Assembly (NCBI GenBank): GCA_003589585.1
Contig: QYYE01000003.1
Span: forward strand, 1 to 38,624
Source: Candidatus Bathyarchaeota archaeon
Lineage (GTDB): Archaea > Thermoproteota > Bathyarchaeia > Bathyarchaeales > Bathycorpusculaceae
Reading direction: 5' to 3'
Length of the DNA: 38,624 nucleotides
The notes beneath the pieces were generated by a model. That model saw only the letters and a program-made list of their open reading frames with translations. It was not told the origin of the DNA and made no database searches. The translations under genes were made by a program, and so were the position numbers. Positions 8,403 through 16,208 of the stretch are shown piece after piece (position 1 is the first letter of the stretch; the number at the start of each line of letters is the position of its first letter).

Positions 8403-9773
8403 TTGAAATTTAGAATTATACGGTCCGAAGGCTTAGCCCACAACAGCTACTACATCAGCGACAGCGGCGAAGCAGCAGTCATAGACCCACGCCGAGACTG
8501 CCAAATCTACATAAACATAGCCAAAAAAGACTGCGCAAAAATCACAAACATCCTTGAAACCCACAGAAACGAAGACTACATCGTCGGCTCATTGGAGCTG
8601 CAAAACCAAACTGAGGCAGAAATCAGCCACAGCAACCAGCTAGCCTTCAAGTATGGCGAAAAAAACCTATCTGACGGCGACACCCTCAACGTTGGCAACG
8701 TAAAAATCAAAGCCCTCAGCACGCCGGGGCACACTGACGAATCCCTATGCTGTGTGCTTTATCCACCGGCAAGCTCTGAACCCACGATGGTTTTCACGGG
8801 TGACACCTTGTTTGCGGGCTCAGTAGGAAGAACCGACCTCTATGGCAAAGGTGCCCAGCCACAGCAAGCAGAAAAACTCTACCAAAGCATACAAGAGAAG
8901 CTCCTGCCACTCGGTGACGGCGTGCTTGTTTACCCTGCTCACGGCAAAGGCAGCGTCTGCGGCAGCCGCATAAGCCAGCAAGAACCCACAACCATTGGGT
9001 ATGAAAAGAAAACTAATCCCTATCTTCAACTTGGCAAGGAGGAGTTCATGCAAAAAACCGCCAGTGAAGAGCTCGTTGTTCCGCGGTACTTTAAGAAGAT
9101 GGAGGAGCTCAACCAGAACGGGCCACCTCTCCTAGCCGAACTTGCTTTCCCGCGCTCGCTCTCGCTTGAGGCTTTCGAGGAAGACATGCAAGAGCCCAAC
9201 ATGACAGTCATCGACACCAGAAAACCCTATGCATTCAACGGCTCCCACATTCCCGGCTCCCTGAGCATCTGGCTCAAAGGCACAACAGTTTATCCGGGCT
9301 GGCTCCTGGACCCCGAAGGATACATCATCTTTGTGCACGAGCGAGAGAGCGACATAAACCGTGTCGCGGCTCATTTTCGCCGGCTAGGCTTTGTCAACAT
9401 GTGTGGGTACTTGTGCGGCGGCATGAATGTGTGGCAGGAAGCGGGCAAACCCATAAGCATGATTGGCACCATGAGCGTTTTTGAGCTTAAAGAGAAACTT
9501 GAGCGCCGGGAAGTTATGGTTTTGGACGTGCGTGAGCCAAGCGAATGGAAGCAAGGCATAATTGAAGGTGCAGAAACCATATTCTTTGCCGATTTGCCAG
9601 AAAAAGCCGATTTGCTGCCAAAGGACAGGCCTATCGCTGTCACCTGCACGGTAGGCAACCGTACGAGCGTAGCTACAAGCATTCTCAAACAGAAAGGCTT
9701 CAAGGATATCTATAATGTGCTGGGGGGCATGAGCGCCTGGACAAGCCTCGGCTACCCAACAGTAAAACCCTAA
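8403..9773 (+). CDS. metallo-beta-lactamase fold / double rhodanese protein (persulfide dioxygenase-like)
   Basis: The protein has 456 residues with a TTG start and AGGTGA nine bases upstream. Residues 1-200 are an MBL domain of the ETHE1/CstB type: STPGHTDES (H110), FTGDTLFAGSVGRTDL (D134) and VYPAHGKGS (H180). The normal HxHxDH metal motif reads HRNEDY (54-59), so the second and last histidines are replaced by Asn and Tyr. The first rhodanese domain (about 255-350) lacks a catalytic cysteine (VHERESD at the loop); the second (about 358-453) has it in TCTVGNRT (C415). Such fusions handle persulfides or polysulfide. The changed metal site argues for altered metal use or a non-dioxygenase role. 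It follows the hemerythrin-PAS gene on the same strand. Confidence 0.85.
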   Translation: MKFRIIRSEGLAHNSYYISDSGEAAVIDPRRDCQIYINIAKKDCAKITNILETHRNEDYIVGSLELQNQTEAEISHSNQLAFKYGEKNLSDGDTLNVGNVKIKALSTPGHTDESLCCVLYPPASSEPTMVFTGDTLFAGSVGRTDLYGKGAQPQQAEKLYQSIQEKLLPLGDGVLVYPAHGKGSVCGSRISQQEPTTIGYEKKTNPYLQLGKEEFMQKTASEELVVPRYFKKMEELNQNGPPLLAELAFPRSLSLEAFEEDMQEPNMTVIDTRKPYAFNGSHIPGSLSIWLKGTTVYPGWLLDPEGYIIFVHERESDINRVAAHFRRLGFVNMCGYLCGGMNVWQEAGKPISMIGTMSVFELKEKLERREVMVLDVREPSEWKQGIIEGAETIFFADLPEKADLLPKDRPIAVTCTVGNRTSVATSILKQKGFKDIYNVLGGMSAWTSLGYPTVKP

Positions 9774-9779
9774 AGCACC

Positions 9780-10520
9780 TTATTCTTCTTTTGCCATTTC
9801 ACCTAGCGTCTTAGCCATCAAAGACTTACTTTTACCGCTCTCTTTTGGCTCAAGCAACTCTTGCACGAGTTTAAACTGACGCTGGTAAATATGACAGTTC
9901 TTTGAGTGGAAAACAAGTTTGCCCGTTTCCAATCCGAGGTCTGTCCGTTCGTTGATTTCTGACACGAAGGCTTCATTAAACATCTGCAAGCCCGCAATGT
10001 TGGCAGGCAAACCGGCGTAAGCATCCCAGGAGCGGAAGTAACACGTCAGGTTCATTTTCCCGTCCAAAATCTCAGTGTCGATTAGGCTTAGGCAGGGCGG
10101 TTCATGCTTCTCGCCTGTTATCCGATTGTACTTAAAAATGTCTTCAGGCAACCGAACAACCATAGTGACTTGTCTGTCCCGTTGCTCTTTCACATAGCAT
10201 TTAATGGCTTCTTCCACTTGGTCTACGGGCTCGCGAAGTCTGCTTCCGTAAGTGTAGGTTTCATCCTGCTTGCCCTCGCCACACCACAGGTAAGTCAGCG
10301 CGTACCATTGAACATATTTCATGTCGCAAGGAGCCTTGTCGCTAACCAGCGGACGGTTTTCTGGATGAGCAATCTCTATGGTTAAGTTGAGCTTTTTTGT
10401 CTCCATGACTTCTGAGCCATAGCCCACTTGGAAAACGTCGCCTTCCTTCCAGATGTTGTTTAATACTTTAAACCAAGCGTCTGGACAATCAAACGCTGCG
10501 ACTTTTACATGCTTCATCAT
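9780..10520 (-). CDS. thyA: thymidylate synthase, archaeal (methanogen-type)
   Basis: The enzyme methylates dUMP to dTMP. It shows the catalytic-cysteine motif PPCLSLID and the dUMP-binding segment RSWDAYAGLPANIAGLQ, the archaeal variant of the usual RSxDxxLGxPFN-A, and ends the fold with FHSKNCHIYQRQF, where the His-x-Tyr pair is conserved. The open frame extends to an ATG at 10589, but a TATA element (10565-10576) lies inside that extension, and TTGGAGAGAG sits just before the ATG ATG pair at 10520. I therefore start at 10520, giving 246 residues. The folate carrier in such archaea may be a modified pterin; that is family knowledge. The gene stands alone, convergent with the MBL/rhodanese gene (six bases apart). 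Confidence 0.85.
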   Translation of the reverse strand: MMKHVKVAAFDCPDAWFKVLNNIWKEGDVFQVGYGSEVMETKKLNLTIEIAHPENRPLVSDKAPCDMKYVQWYALTYLWCGEGKQDETYTYGSRLREPVDQVEEAIKCYVKEQRDRQVTMVVRLPEDIFKYNRITGEKHEPPCLSLIDTEILDGKMNLTCYFRSWDAYAGLPANIAGLQMFNEAFVSEINERTDLGLETGKLVFHSKNCHIYQRQFKLVQELLEPKESGKSKSLMAKTLGEMAKEE

Positions 10521-10564
10521 GGCTCTCTCCAAACCCTGTATAGAGACTACTTTGGTCTTTCCAC

Positions 10565-10576
10565 TAATATAAAATT
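10565..10576 (-). promoter_or_regulatory. TATA box of the thymidylate synthase gene
   Basis: The minus strand reads AATTTTATATTA here. Its centre is about 50 bases before the ATG at 10520, leaving a leader of about 25 bases that contains GGAGAG. Its position inside the longest open frame is the main reason to reject the ATG at 10589 as the start. Confidence 0.55.
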
Positions 10577-10589
10577 GTAGGCAGAACAT

Positions 10590-10900
10590 AGTTTTCCGAT
10601 AAACTGTCTCTTTCTTTGTGTTTGAAGGCTTAACTACTTCTTTTTCACGTAAAGGATTAGTTTTAAACTCCGCATGTCCGAACTTTCAGACTAATCATTT
10701 AAATAGAGCTTCTAATTGTTCTATTATCTTGTTCAAAAAATTTTGATAATGTTACTTCGAGATTGCCTTTAAAATCAAAAATAAACAATTATAAACAATA
10801 AATAGGTAAAATAAACGCAAAGCTGGTAGCAAATCAAAAAAAGGCTGCAAATAATCTTTTATCCCTAAACTGATTATGCCCTAGGTAGAGGAAAAATGAA
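10590..10900. other. AT-rich intergenic region
   Basis: These 311 bases have no convincing gene. They are strongly AT-rich, with repeated AATAAACAATTATAAACAAT-type runs around 10783-10815 that could hold more than one TATA-like box for the secreted GH99-like gene downstream. No tRNA or stable RNA fold was recognised. A GGTAGAGG ribosome-binding site sits at 10884-10891, just before the ATG at 10901. Confidence 0.5.
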
Positions 10901-12235
10901 ATGCGTAAACAATTATTCACATTATTGATCGCAGTTTTGAGAGCAAGCGGTTTAAGTACATTGAAGTGTCACGCGCTCGCTCCAGTATCGACAGAGCCAG
11001 CCATTGTTCCACCACTAATCAAACGATGGATAAGATTCCATCAACTTCTTCTTTTGAAATATAGGGGCTTTCACTTCGGTGGTAGGAACTTGGATAAAAC
11101 ATCCAAAATGTTTTTCGGATGTTTAGCTATTTTCGCCATTTTCGCTTTTTCAATTTTGCCAAGCGGTCTTGGTCAGTCAGCTTCTGTTGGACCTGAAATC
11201 GGTATCTTTTATTATGTTTGGTATGATGCAAATTCTGAAGAGTCATGGGACAATTCAATGATTGTTGATACTCCAATATTGGGCTTTTATGACAGCAGTA
11301 ATTCAACTGTGATTGGCCAGCATCTTTCCTGGATTGAAGCGTTAGGAATAGACTTCGTTATTGTTTCCTGGTGGGGTAACTGTGATGATTTTGGAAGGTT
11401 TACTGATTTAGCTGCTAAACAGGTTTTTGAGACGGCGCGATACACGAATAGTAACTTGAAGTTTGCCATTATGGTAGAGCCTTATCCTCTGGACAGCGAT
11501 TCTTACAATTACGCCGAAATCTACAGTCACATACATGACACCTTTGTTACGCCCTACCCCTCGCTCTACTACATTGACCCTCAACCAGTGATTTGCTTTT
11601 ACAACGACCCAGGGCACTATCCAAGCTTGACCGATAACGGAGCCATACCTTTAGATGAACGTTTCAATACTATTCTGGTCGGGCAGGAACCCTATACTCA
11701 ATGGATATACACTGACTTGATATCAGGTGGTTCTAGACCAAACCAAGTCAGCGTGACCCCTCGGTACGATGAATCTCGCCTTCCCGATAGACCCGGGAGA
11801 GTGCGAATTGACGTTCGCTTAAACCAGGGAGTGTATGGAATGGAGTGGAACCGAGCTATACAGCTTTGGCATGAAGGAAAAATCAATACTGTCCTGATTA
11901 GCACTTGGAACGAGTTTTACGAAAGAACAGCAATTGAGCCCCATTTTGATGCAACCGCAGCTAACAAAGACCCTTACCTGCTATATGTCAGAACAAAATA
12001 TTTCATTGAACAGATTCATAAGCCCTTTTCTTCACCCTCTCCATCACAGACATCCTCATTGAATACTTTAACGTCAACTTCTCCATCGCCGACTCATTTG
12101 CCATACACGCCTACAACCTCCACTATCCCAGAGTTTCCTTACTCTCTAGTAGCAACCGCCATAGTATTCCTTGCAACCACGGCATTGTGTGCTAAGCTTA
12201 GAAAACAAGTGCAGAAACCAAAAACACAAACTTAA
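10901..12235 (+). CDS. secreted GH99/GH71-like glycoside hydrolase with C-terminal IPEFP anchor
   Basis: The catalytic part begins near residue 98 with IGIFYYVWYDAN and GIDFVIVSWWGN, and ends with ISTWNEFYERTAIEP; these are the signature segments of GH99-like (endo-alpha-mannosidase-like) proteins. The N-terminus is unusual: one hydrophobic stretch at 5-14 and a second, signal-like one at 70-92 ending SGLGQSAS. A TTG at 11090 with GGTGGTAGG before it would give a normal signal peptide directly, so the true start is uncertain. The C-terminus has a Ser/Thr/Pro-rich linker (about 375-415), then IPEFP, a hydrophobic helix and a basic tail, resembling the PEF-CTERM-type signal processed by archaeosortases. 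Likely a cell-surface enzyme acting on mannosides. It is transcribed alone, convergent with the thermosome gene. Confidence 0.75.
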   Translation: MRKQLFTLLIAVLRASGLSTLKCHALAPVSTEPAIVPPLIKRWIRFHQLLLLKYRGFHFGGRNLDKTSKMFFGCLAIFAIFAFSILPSGLGQSASVGPEIGIFYYVWYDANSEESWDNSMIVDTPILGFYDSSNSTVIGQHLSWIEALGIDFVIVSWWGNCDDFGRFTDLAAKQVFETARYTNSNLKFAIMVEPYPLDSDSYNYAEIYSHIHDTFVTPYPSLYYIDPQPVICFYNDPGHYPSLTDNGAIPLDERFNTILVGQEPYTQWIYTDLISGGSRPNQVSVTPRYDESRLPDRPGRVRIDVRLNQGVYGMEWNRAIQLWHEGKINTVLISTWNEFYERTAIEPHFDATAANKDPYLLYVRTKYFIEQIHKPFSSPSPSQTSSLNTLTSTSPSPTHLPYTPTTSTIPEFPYSLVATAIVFLATTALCAKLRKQVQKPKTQT

Positions 12236-12290
12236 CAATAACAGGAAATCAATGTTAATTCTAACAAAATAAAGAAAGAAAGGTTGTGGC

Positions 12291-13943
12291 TTAGTAGGGC
12301 ATTCCGCCCATACCCATGCCGCCCATTCCACCTGGAGGCATCGGGGGCATTTTTCCGCCGCCTTTGATGCTGATTAAGTCGTCGATTTTCAGTATCATGT
12401 TGGTTGCTTCAGTGGCGGATTTGATGACTTGCTGCTTGACGCGTAGTGGCTCGAGAACTTGCAGGTTTACCATGTTTTTGATTTTGCCCGTTGTCACTTC
12501 GATGCCGAAATATTTGCTGTCTGCTTTGTCATGTTCTGCTCTTAGCGCCACCATGACGTCTATGGGGTCTAAGCCTGCGTTCTCCGCCAACGTTAACGGT
12601 ATAGCTTCAAGCGCTTCTGCGAAGGCTTCAACAGCCAACTGCTCTCTACCACCAACTTTGACTGCGAATGCTCGCAGGTTCTTTGACAGTTCTGCTTCTG
12701 GAGCGCCCCCGCCAGCTACGATTTTGCCGTCTTCAATGGCGTTTCTTACAACGCACAATGCGTCGTGTAGGGAACGCTCAGCTTCGTCGATAACATGGTT
12801 GGATGCGCCTCTGATGACGATGGTGACTGCCTTGGGGTTTTTGCACTCGCGGATATAGACAAGTTTGTCCTCACCGATTTTGACTTCTTCAACACGTTTC
12901 GCTTTTCCAAGAGCATCAGCCGTCAAGTCGTTGATGTTAGACACTATTTTTCCGCCGGTAGCTCGAGAGAGTTTTTCCATGTCGCTGCTGCTTACGCTTT
13001 TAACGGCCAGCACGCCTGCCTTGCCTAAGAAGTGCAACGCCATGTCATCCATGCCTTTTTCGCAGAAAACCACGTTTGCGCCTGCCTTTGTTATGGAGTT
13101 AACCATGTCTTTTATCATGCGTTCCTCTTCGTCTAGGAAAAGTTTCATTTGGTCTGGGCTTTCAATGTTGATTTTAGCGTCAAACTCTGTTTTCTCAATT
13201 TCCAGTTTAGCGTTTAGCAGGGCGATTTTGGCGCCGTCAATGAGTTTTGGCATTTGTGTGCTTGCGACTTCCTTGTCGATAACCATGCCTTTTACAAGTT
13301 CTGTTTCATCCAAGCTTTTGCCGTGTTTCTTGACAACTTTGATTAGGTCGATATCTGCTTTGTATTTGCCGTTAACTTCCTCGGCTACTTGCTTGACTGC
13401 ATCAACAGTTAATTTAACGAAGTGAGGCGAGGAAACAGTGTTGCTCTTGCCTGATAGGGAGGTTGTTGCTAAAACCTGCAGAGTCTTATCATCGGTAACC
13501 TTTATGGGCATGGCAATATTTTCCAAAATTTCCTGAGCTTTCTCACTGGCCTTCTTGAAGCCTTCGATAATAACTGTGGGATGAACGTTCTTGTCAAGTA
13601 AGCCTTCAGCTTTTGAAAGTAATTCACCAGCCAAAACCACCGCGGTTGTTGTTCCGTCACCCACCTCGTTGTCTTGTGCTTTTGCTACTTCAACAAGCAT
13701 TTTTGCTGCTGGATGCTGAACGTCAAGCTCCTTCATTATGGTTGCGCCATCGTTAGTTATAGCGACATCACCCATGCTGCTGACAAGCATTTTGTCCATG
13801 CCGCATGGTCCAAGAGTTGTTTTTACTGCTTCAGCGACGATTTTTGCAGCCATGATATTGTTTCTTTGTGCTTCGCGTCCAGTACTTCTACCAGTACCTT
13901 CTTTTAACACGAGAACGGGAATGTTTGCTCCACCTGTAGACAT
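12291..13943 (-). CDS. ths: thermosome subunit (group II chaperonin)
   Basis: This 550-residue ATP-dependent protein-folding subunit assembles into double-ring cages in the cytoplasm. Seen are [13 protein letters not shown], the ATP-site [12 protein letters not shown] and [29 protein letters not shown] and the GGM-rich tail ([19 protein letters not shown]). The equatorial-intermediate-apical-intermediate-equatorial order and length are normal. The open frame begins at a TTG at 13955, but GGTGA five bases before the ATG at 13943 ([10 protein letters not shown]) fixes that start. A strong TATA element at 14001-14016 lies upstream, leaving a leader of about 40 bases. Single-gene transcript. Confidence 0.97.
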   Translation of the reverse strand: MSTGGANIPVLVLKEGTGRSTGREAQRNNIMAAKIVAEAVKTTLGPCGMDKMLVSSMGDVAITNDGATIMKELDVQHPAAKMLVEVAKAQDNEVGDGTTTAVVLAGELLSKAEGLLDKNVHPTVIIEGFKKASEKAQEILENIAMPIKVTDDKTLQVLATTSLSGKSNTVSSPHFVKLTVDAVKQVAEEVNGKYKADIDLIKVVKKHGKSLDETELVKGMVIDKEVASTQMPKLIDGAKIALLNAKLEIEKTEFDAKINIESPDQMKLFLDEEERMIKDMVNSITKAGANVVFCEKGMDDMALHFLGKAGVLAVKSVSSSDMEKLSRATGGKIVSNINDLTADALGKAKRVEEVKIGEDKLVYIRECKNPKAVTIVIRGASNHVIDEAERSLHDALCVVRNAIEDGKIVAGGGAPEAELSKNLRAFAVKVGGREQLAVEAFAEALEAIPLTLAENAGLDPIDVMVALRAEHDKADSKYFGIEVTTGKIKNMVNLQVLEPLRVKQQVIKSATEATNMILKIDDLISIKGGGKMPPMPPGGMGGMGMGGMPY

Positions 13944-14000
13944 ACTTTTCACCAAATCTTCTCTTTATTGTTTATTAAATTCTAAACGGAACAATTAGTA

Positions 14001-14016
14001 ATTTAAATATAAATTT
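14001..14016 (-). promoter_or_regulatory. thermosome promoter TATA region
   Basis: The minus strand reads AAATTTATATTTAAAT, a very strong AT-only TATA region about 60-70 bases before the ATG at 13943. Transcription would begin near 13983. A strong box suits a highly expressed chaperone; I see no clear heat-shock operator repeat beside it. Confidence 0.55.
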
Positions 14017-14093
14017 TTCTAGGTAGCGGAACCATAACTAAGCTAACGAAAACCCTATTGAAAAAAGCCAAGGCGATTGTTAAAATGATATGG

Positions 14094-14252
14094 CTAGCTT
14101 TCAGTTTCACCCTTCTCTCTCATAGTCTTACGAGTAGTAGCCGCAGCAATACGCTCAGCCTCCTCTAGGGATGCTCCCCGCTTAAGCTCTGACTCCTTAA
14201 TATGCTCATACTGCCGCTTTCTTTTTGGACTCTCAATACCTCTGGCAGGCAA
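14094..14252 (-). CDS. 52-residue basic/helical protein (plasmid-stabilisation-like small family)
   Basis: This short gene starts at a TTG with GAGGTGAT ending just three bases upstream, a near-perfect Shine-Dalgarno match. The protein opens MPARGIESPKRKRQYEHIKE, continues with a Glu/Arg/Ala-rich helix (SLEEAERIAAATTRKTMREKGE) and ends at a TAG. The KRQYEHIKES...RG.S...AE.IAA.TVNK pattern is that of a small, widespread family often labelled plasmid stabilisation protein, whose function is unknown. It lies 61 bases downstream of the Cys-rich copper-type gene on the same strand and could be cotranscribed with it. Confidence 0.75.
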   Translation of the reverse strand: MPARGIESPKRKRQYEHIKESELKRGASLEEAERIAAATTRKTMREKGETES

Positions 14253-14313
14253 CTAATCACCTCTTAAACTTCATAATTAGCTTAAGAAAAAATTTGTTTT
14301 GAATAATCATCCA

Positions 14314-14871
14314 TTATCTTGCCATTTCCCTGCATGACTCAGCACAGCGGCGGCAAACGCTGGCGCACTCTTTCATGAAATCATCCTCGAATCTGTCGCA
14401 GGTGTCAGCGCATTCATCACAAATATCAGCGGTTATGCCGCATGTTTGCGGATAATAGGTTGAGTTCCTTAGCATGAAGTCTGCGTTTGTGTTGCATATT
14501 TTTGCGCAGTCCATAAGGAGGTTTAGATGCTCAATTTCCGCGTGTTTTCCGCCGATGCTTAGGCATCTTACGGTGGTTTCAGTGCATGTTTGGTAGCAAT
14601 CAAGGCAATCCCTCAGGCATTCCTGAACCTCCTCACTGGTCATGATTTCGGATTGCTGAATTCTCTCCAGTTCCTCCATGGTTCCTGACATTCTGCCAGC
14701 CATCGGCGATTGGTTTTCGCCTGGCCAAGACTCATCTGATTCCTCTTCTGTTTGCGCTTCAGCCTCCTCCATGTATCTTGGTTCATCTATACTTCTCATA
14801 TCTCTTGACATGAATCCTTCCAAGAAATCAGGTATCTTTTTCTCGCTTCCGTTTTCGAATGGTTTTGACAC
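14314..14871 (-). CDS. Cys-rich four-helix copper-binding-type protein (DUF326-like)
   Basis: The 185-residue protein has an acidic, low-complexity N-terminal half (about 1-70) and a C-terminal four-helix domain holding 15 cysteines, spaced as CxxC and CxxxC in every helix (for example CLRDCLDCYQTC, CDECADTC and CASVCRRCAESC). This is the pattern of DUF326/Csp-like proteins that bind many Cu(I) ions inside the bundle. It likely stores or buffers copper; a ferredoxin role is unlikely because the Cys spacing is helical. No signal peptide is visible, so it is cytoplasmic. The frame extends to an ATG at 14949, but AGGAGGTGA four bases before the GTG at 14871 is an unmistakable ribosome-binding site, so I start there. 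Confidence 0.8.
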   Translation of the reverse strand: MSKPFENGSEKKIPDFLEGFMSRDMRSIDEPRYMEEAEAQTEEESDESWPGENQSPMAGRMSGTMEELERIQQSEIMTSEEVQECLRDCLDCYQTCTETTVRCLSIGGKHAEIEHLNLLMDCAKICNTNADFMLRNSTYYPQTCGITADICDECADTCDRFEDDFMKECASVCRRCAESCREMAR

Positions 14872-15178
14872 ATCTTCACCTCCTTCTGAAACAGCTCCGA
14901 TAAATTCCCTTTCAGGAAAAATGCAGATTCGCTTTTGGGAAATAAGCACGGATTCTGTGGTTAATTACATATTTCCTGTTGTTTGCCCCAGCAAAAAGAT
15001 TGACCAACTTGGGCAAAGACATCAGTCTTTGTTGGCTTGTTGCAGGAATTCATCATAAACCTAGTTTGACCATCATTTAAGAATATGTGACTGTAATTCT
15101 ACGCCAACAGCTTTCGCTAATTTCATAGCAAAGATGAAAAAGAGTAAAAAAGGCGTTGCCTAGGAAATATTTGATTGC
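14872..15178. other. intergenic region, promoter of the Cys-rich gene
   Basis: These 307 bases hold no gene I can support. The minus strand contains AT-rich boxes near 14960-14980 (ATATGTAATTA) suited to a promoter for the Cys-rich protein at 14871. The right half, up to the stop of the GH130 gene, has only scattered A/T runs. No palindrome that looks like a metal-responsive operator stood out. Confidence 0.4.
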
Positions 15179-16072
15179 TTATTTTTTGGGCAGCAACTCG
15201 TTGAGCTCATAGCTTGCACCGCAAAGAACCTTGTCCGCTCCGCCATAGTACACTATGACTTGGTCGTCTAATTGCACGTTGCCGCAGCTGAACACTACGT
15301 TAGGTACAAGACCGACGCATTCATAGCCTTCGCATGGTGTTAGTATGGGTTTTTCTGAGCGGTAGAGCACTTTCTCTGGGTTGCTCTTGTCAAGCAAGGC
15401 TGCTCCCAGCGAGTAGTGTTTATCGTGGTCTACGCCGTGGTAAATGAAGAGCCAGCCCTCGTTTAGCTCTATGGGTGTTCCTGCCGCGCCAATCTTTAAG
15501 CTGTCCCACATCTTGTCTCGCGGTTCCATGATGGATTTGTAGCCGTACCATTGCTTGAGGTCTTCTGAGTAAGCTACGCAGATGCTTGGTTCAATACGGT
15601 GAAACATTACGTATTTGCCGTCAACTTTTCTTGGAAGAATCAATGCATCCTTGTTGCGTACGCCTGGAAAGGGCAAGATTCTTTCTTTCCAATTCCATTC
15701 TCGGTTTAGGAAATCTCTAAGGTTGATGGATGTTAGCGAGATTTGGAAGATTATCGGGTAATCGTGGTTTCGGAACGCTGTGTAAGCCATAAGAACCTGG
15801 TCATCAATGATTGAAAGGCGCGGGTCTTCACATCCGTCTCTTTCTGCATGGTTGATTGGGTTAAAAATTGGCGTGTCCAACCTTTCTCTTATGGTAAAGC
15901 CGTCATTTGAGGTTGCGTAGCCGAGCCTTGAGACGTAGTCTTCGCCTTGTGCACGGTAAACAATGTGTACTAAACCGTTGCCGTAGACTGCTGCTGCGTT
16001 AAACACAGCTTGCGACTCCCAGGCATTGTTCTTTATTGGTTTTAATATGGGGTTATGTTCAAAGCGTTTCAT
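15179..16072 (-). CDS. GH130-family beta-mannoside phosphorylase-like protein (first copy)
   Basis: The 297-residue five-bladed beta-propeller enzyme family cleaves or makes beta-mannosidic bonds by phosphorolysis. Seen: RFEHNPILKPI at the N-terminus, DGCEDPRL (proton donor/phosphate region), MFHRIEPS, IYHGVDHDKHYSLGAALLD, and VFSCGN with YYGGADKVLC at the C-terminus. Length and motifs are normal for PH1107/GH130 proteins. The frame extends to 16099, but TATA GTTTATATGT at 16111-16120 would start transcription near 16088, and GAGGGG precedes the ATG at 16072, so I start there. It diverges from the GT4 gene and is paralogous to the copy at 18957, with strongly shared sequence through all motifs. 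Confidence 0.87.
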   Translation of the reverse strand: MKRFEHNPILKPIKNNAWESQAVFNAAAVYGNGLVHIVYRAQGEDYVSRLGYATSNDGFTIRERLDTPIFNPINHAERDGCEDPRLSIIDDQVLMAYTAFRNHDYPIIFQISLTSINLRDFLNREWNWKERILPFPGVRNKDALILPRKVDGKYVMFHRIEPSICVAYSEDLKQWYGYKSIMEPRDKMWDSLKIGAAGTPIELNEGWLFIYHGVDHDKHYSLGAALLDKSNPEKVLYRSEKPILTPCEGYECVGLVPNVVFSCGNVQLDDQVIVYYGGADKVLCGASYELNELLPKK

Positions 16073-16110
16073 TATCCCCTCTCCCTCTAAAAACACCATT
16101 CATTACGCCG

Positions 16111-16120
16111 ACATATAAAC
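16111..16120 (-). promoter_or_regulatory. TATA box of the first GH130 gene
   Basis: GTTTATATGT on the minus strand, about 40 bases before the ATG at 16072. It shares the 136-base divergent spacer with the GT4 promoter. In the same spacer TGTGA (16151-16155) and TCACA (16170-16174) form a loose inverted repeat that could be an operator, which is weak evidence. Confidence 0.5.
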
Positions 16121-16208
16121 ATCATGATTACGTATGTAAAAAACTCCCTTTGTGACTGTCATGCTGCAATCACATGTGCTTATGACCCGCCGAACCTCTT
16201 TATAAGAC

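Noticed and set aside
10521-10589. Longer N-terminus for thymidylate synthase
   Set aside because: A TATA box lies inside the extension and the better ribosome-binding site is before 10520.
16151-16174. TGTGA/TCACA inverted repeat between the divergent GH130 and GT4 genes
   Set aside because: Only five-base arms with a 14-base gap; too weak to call an operator.
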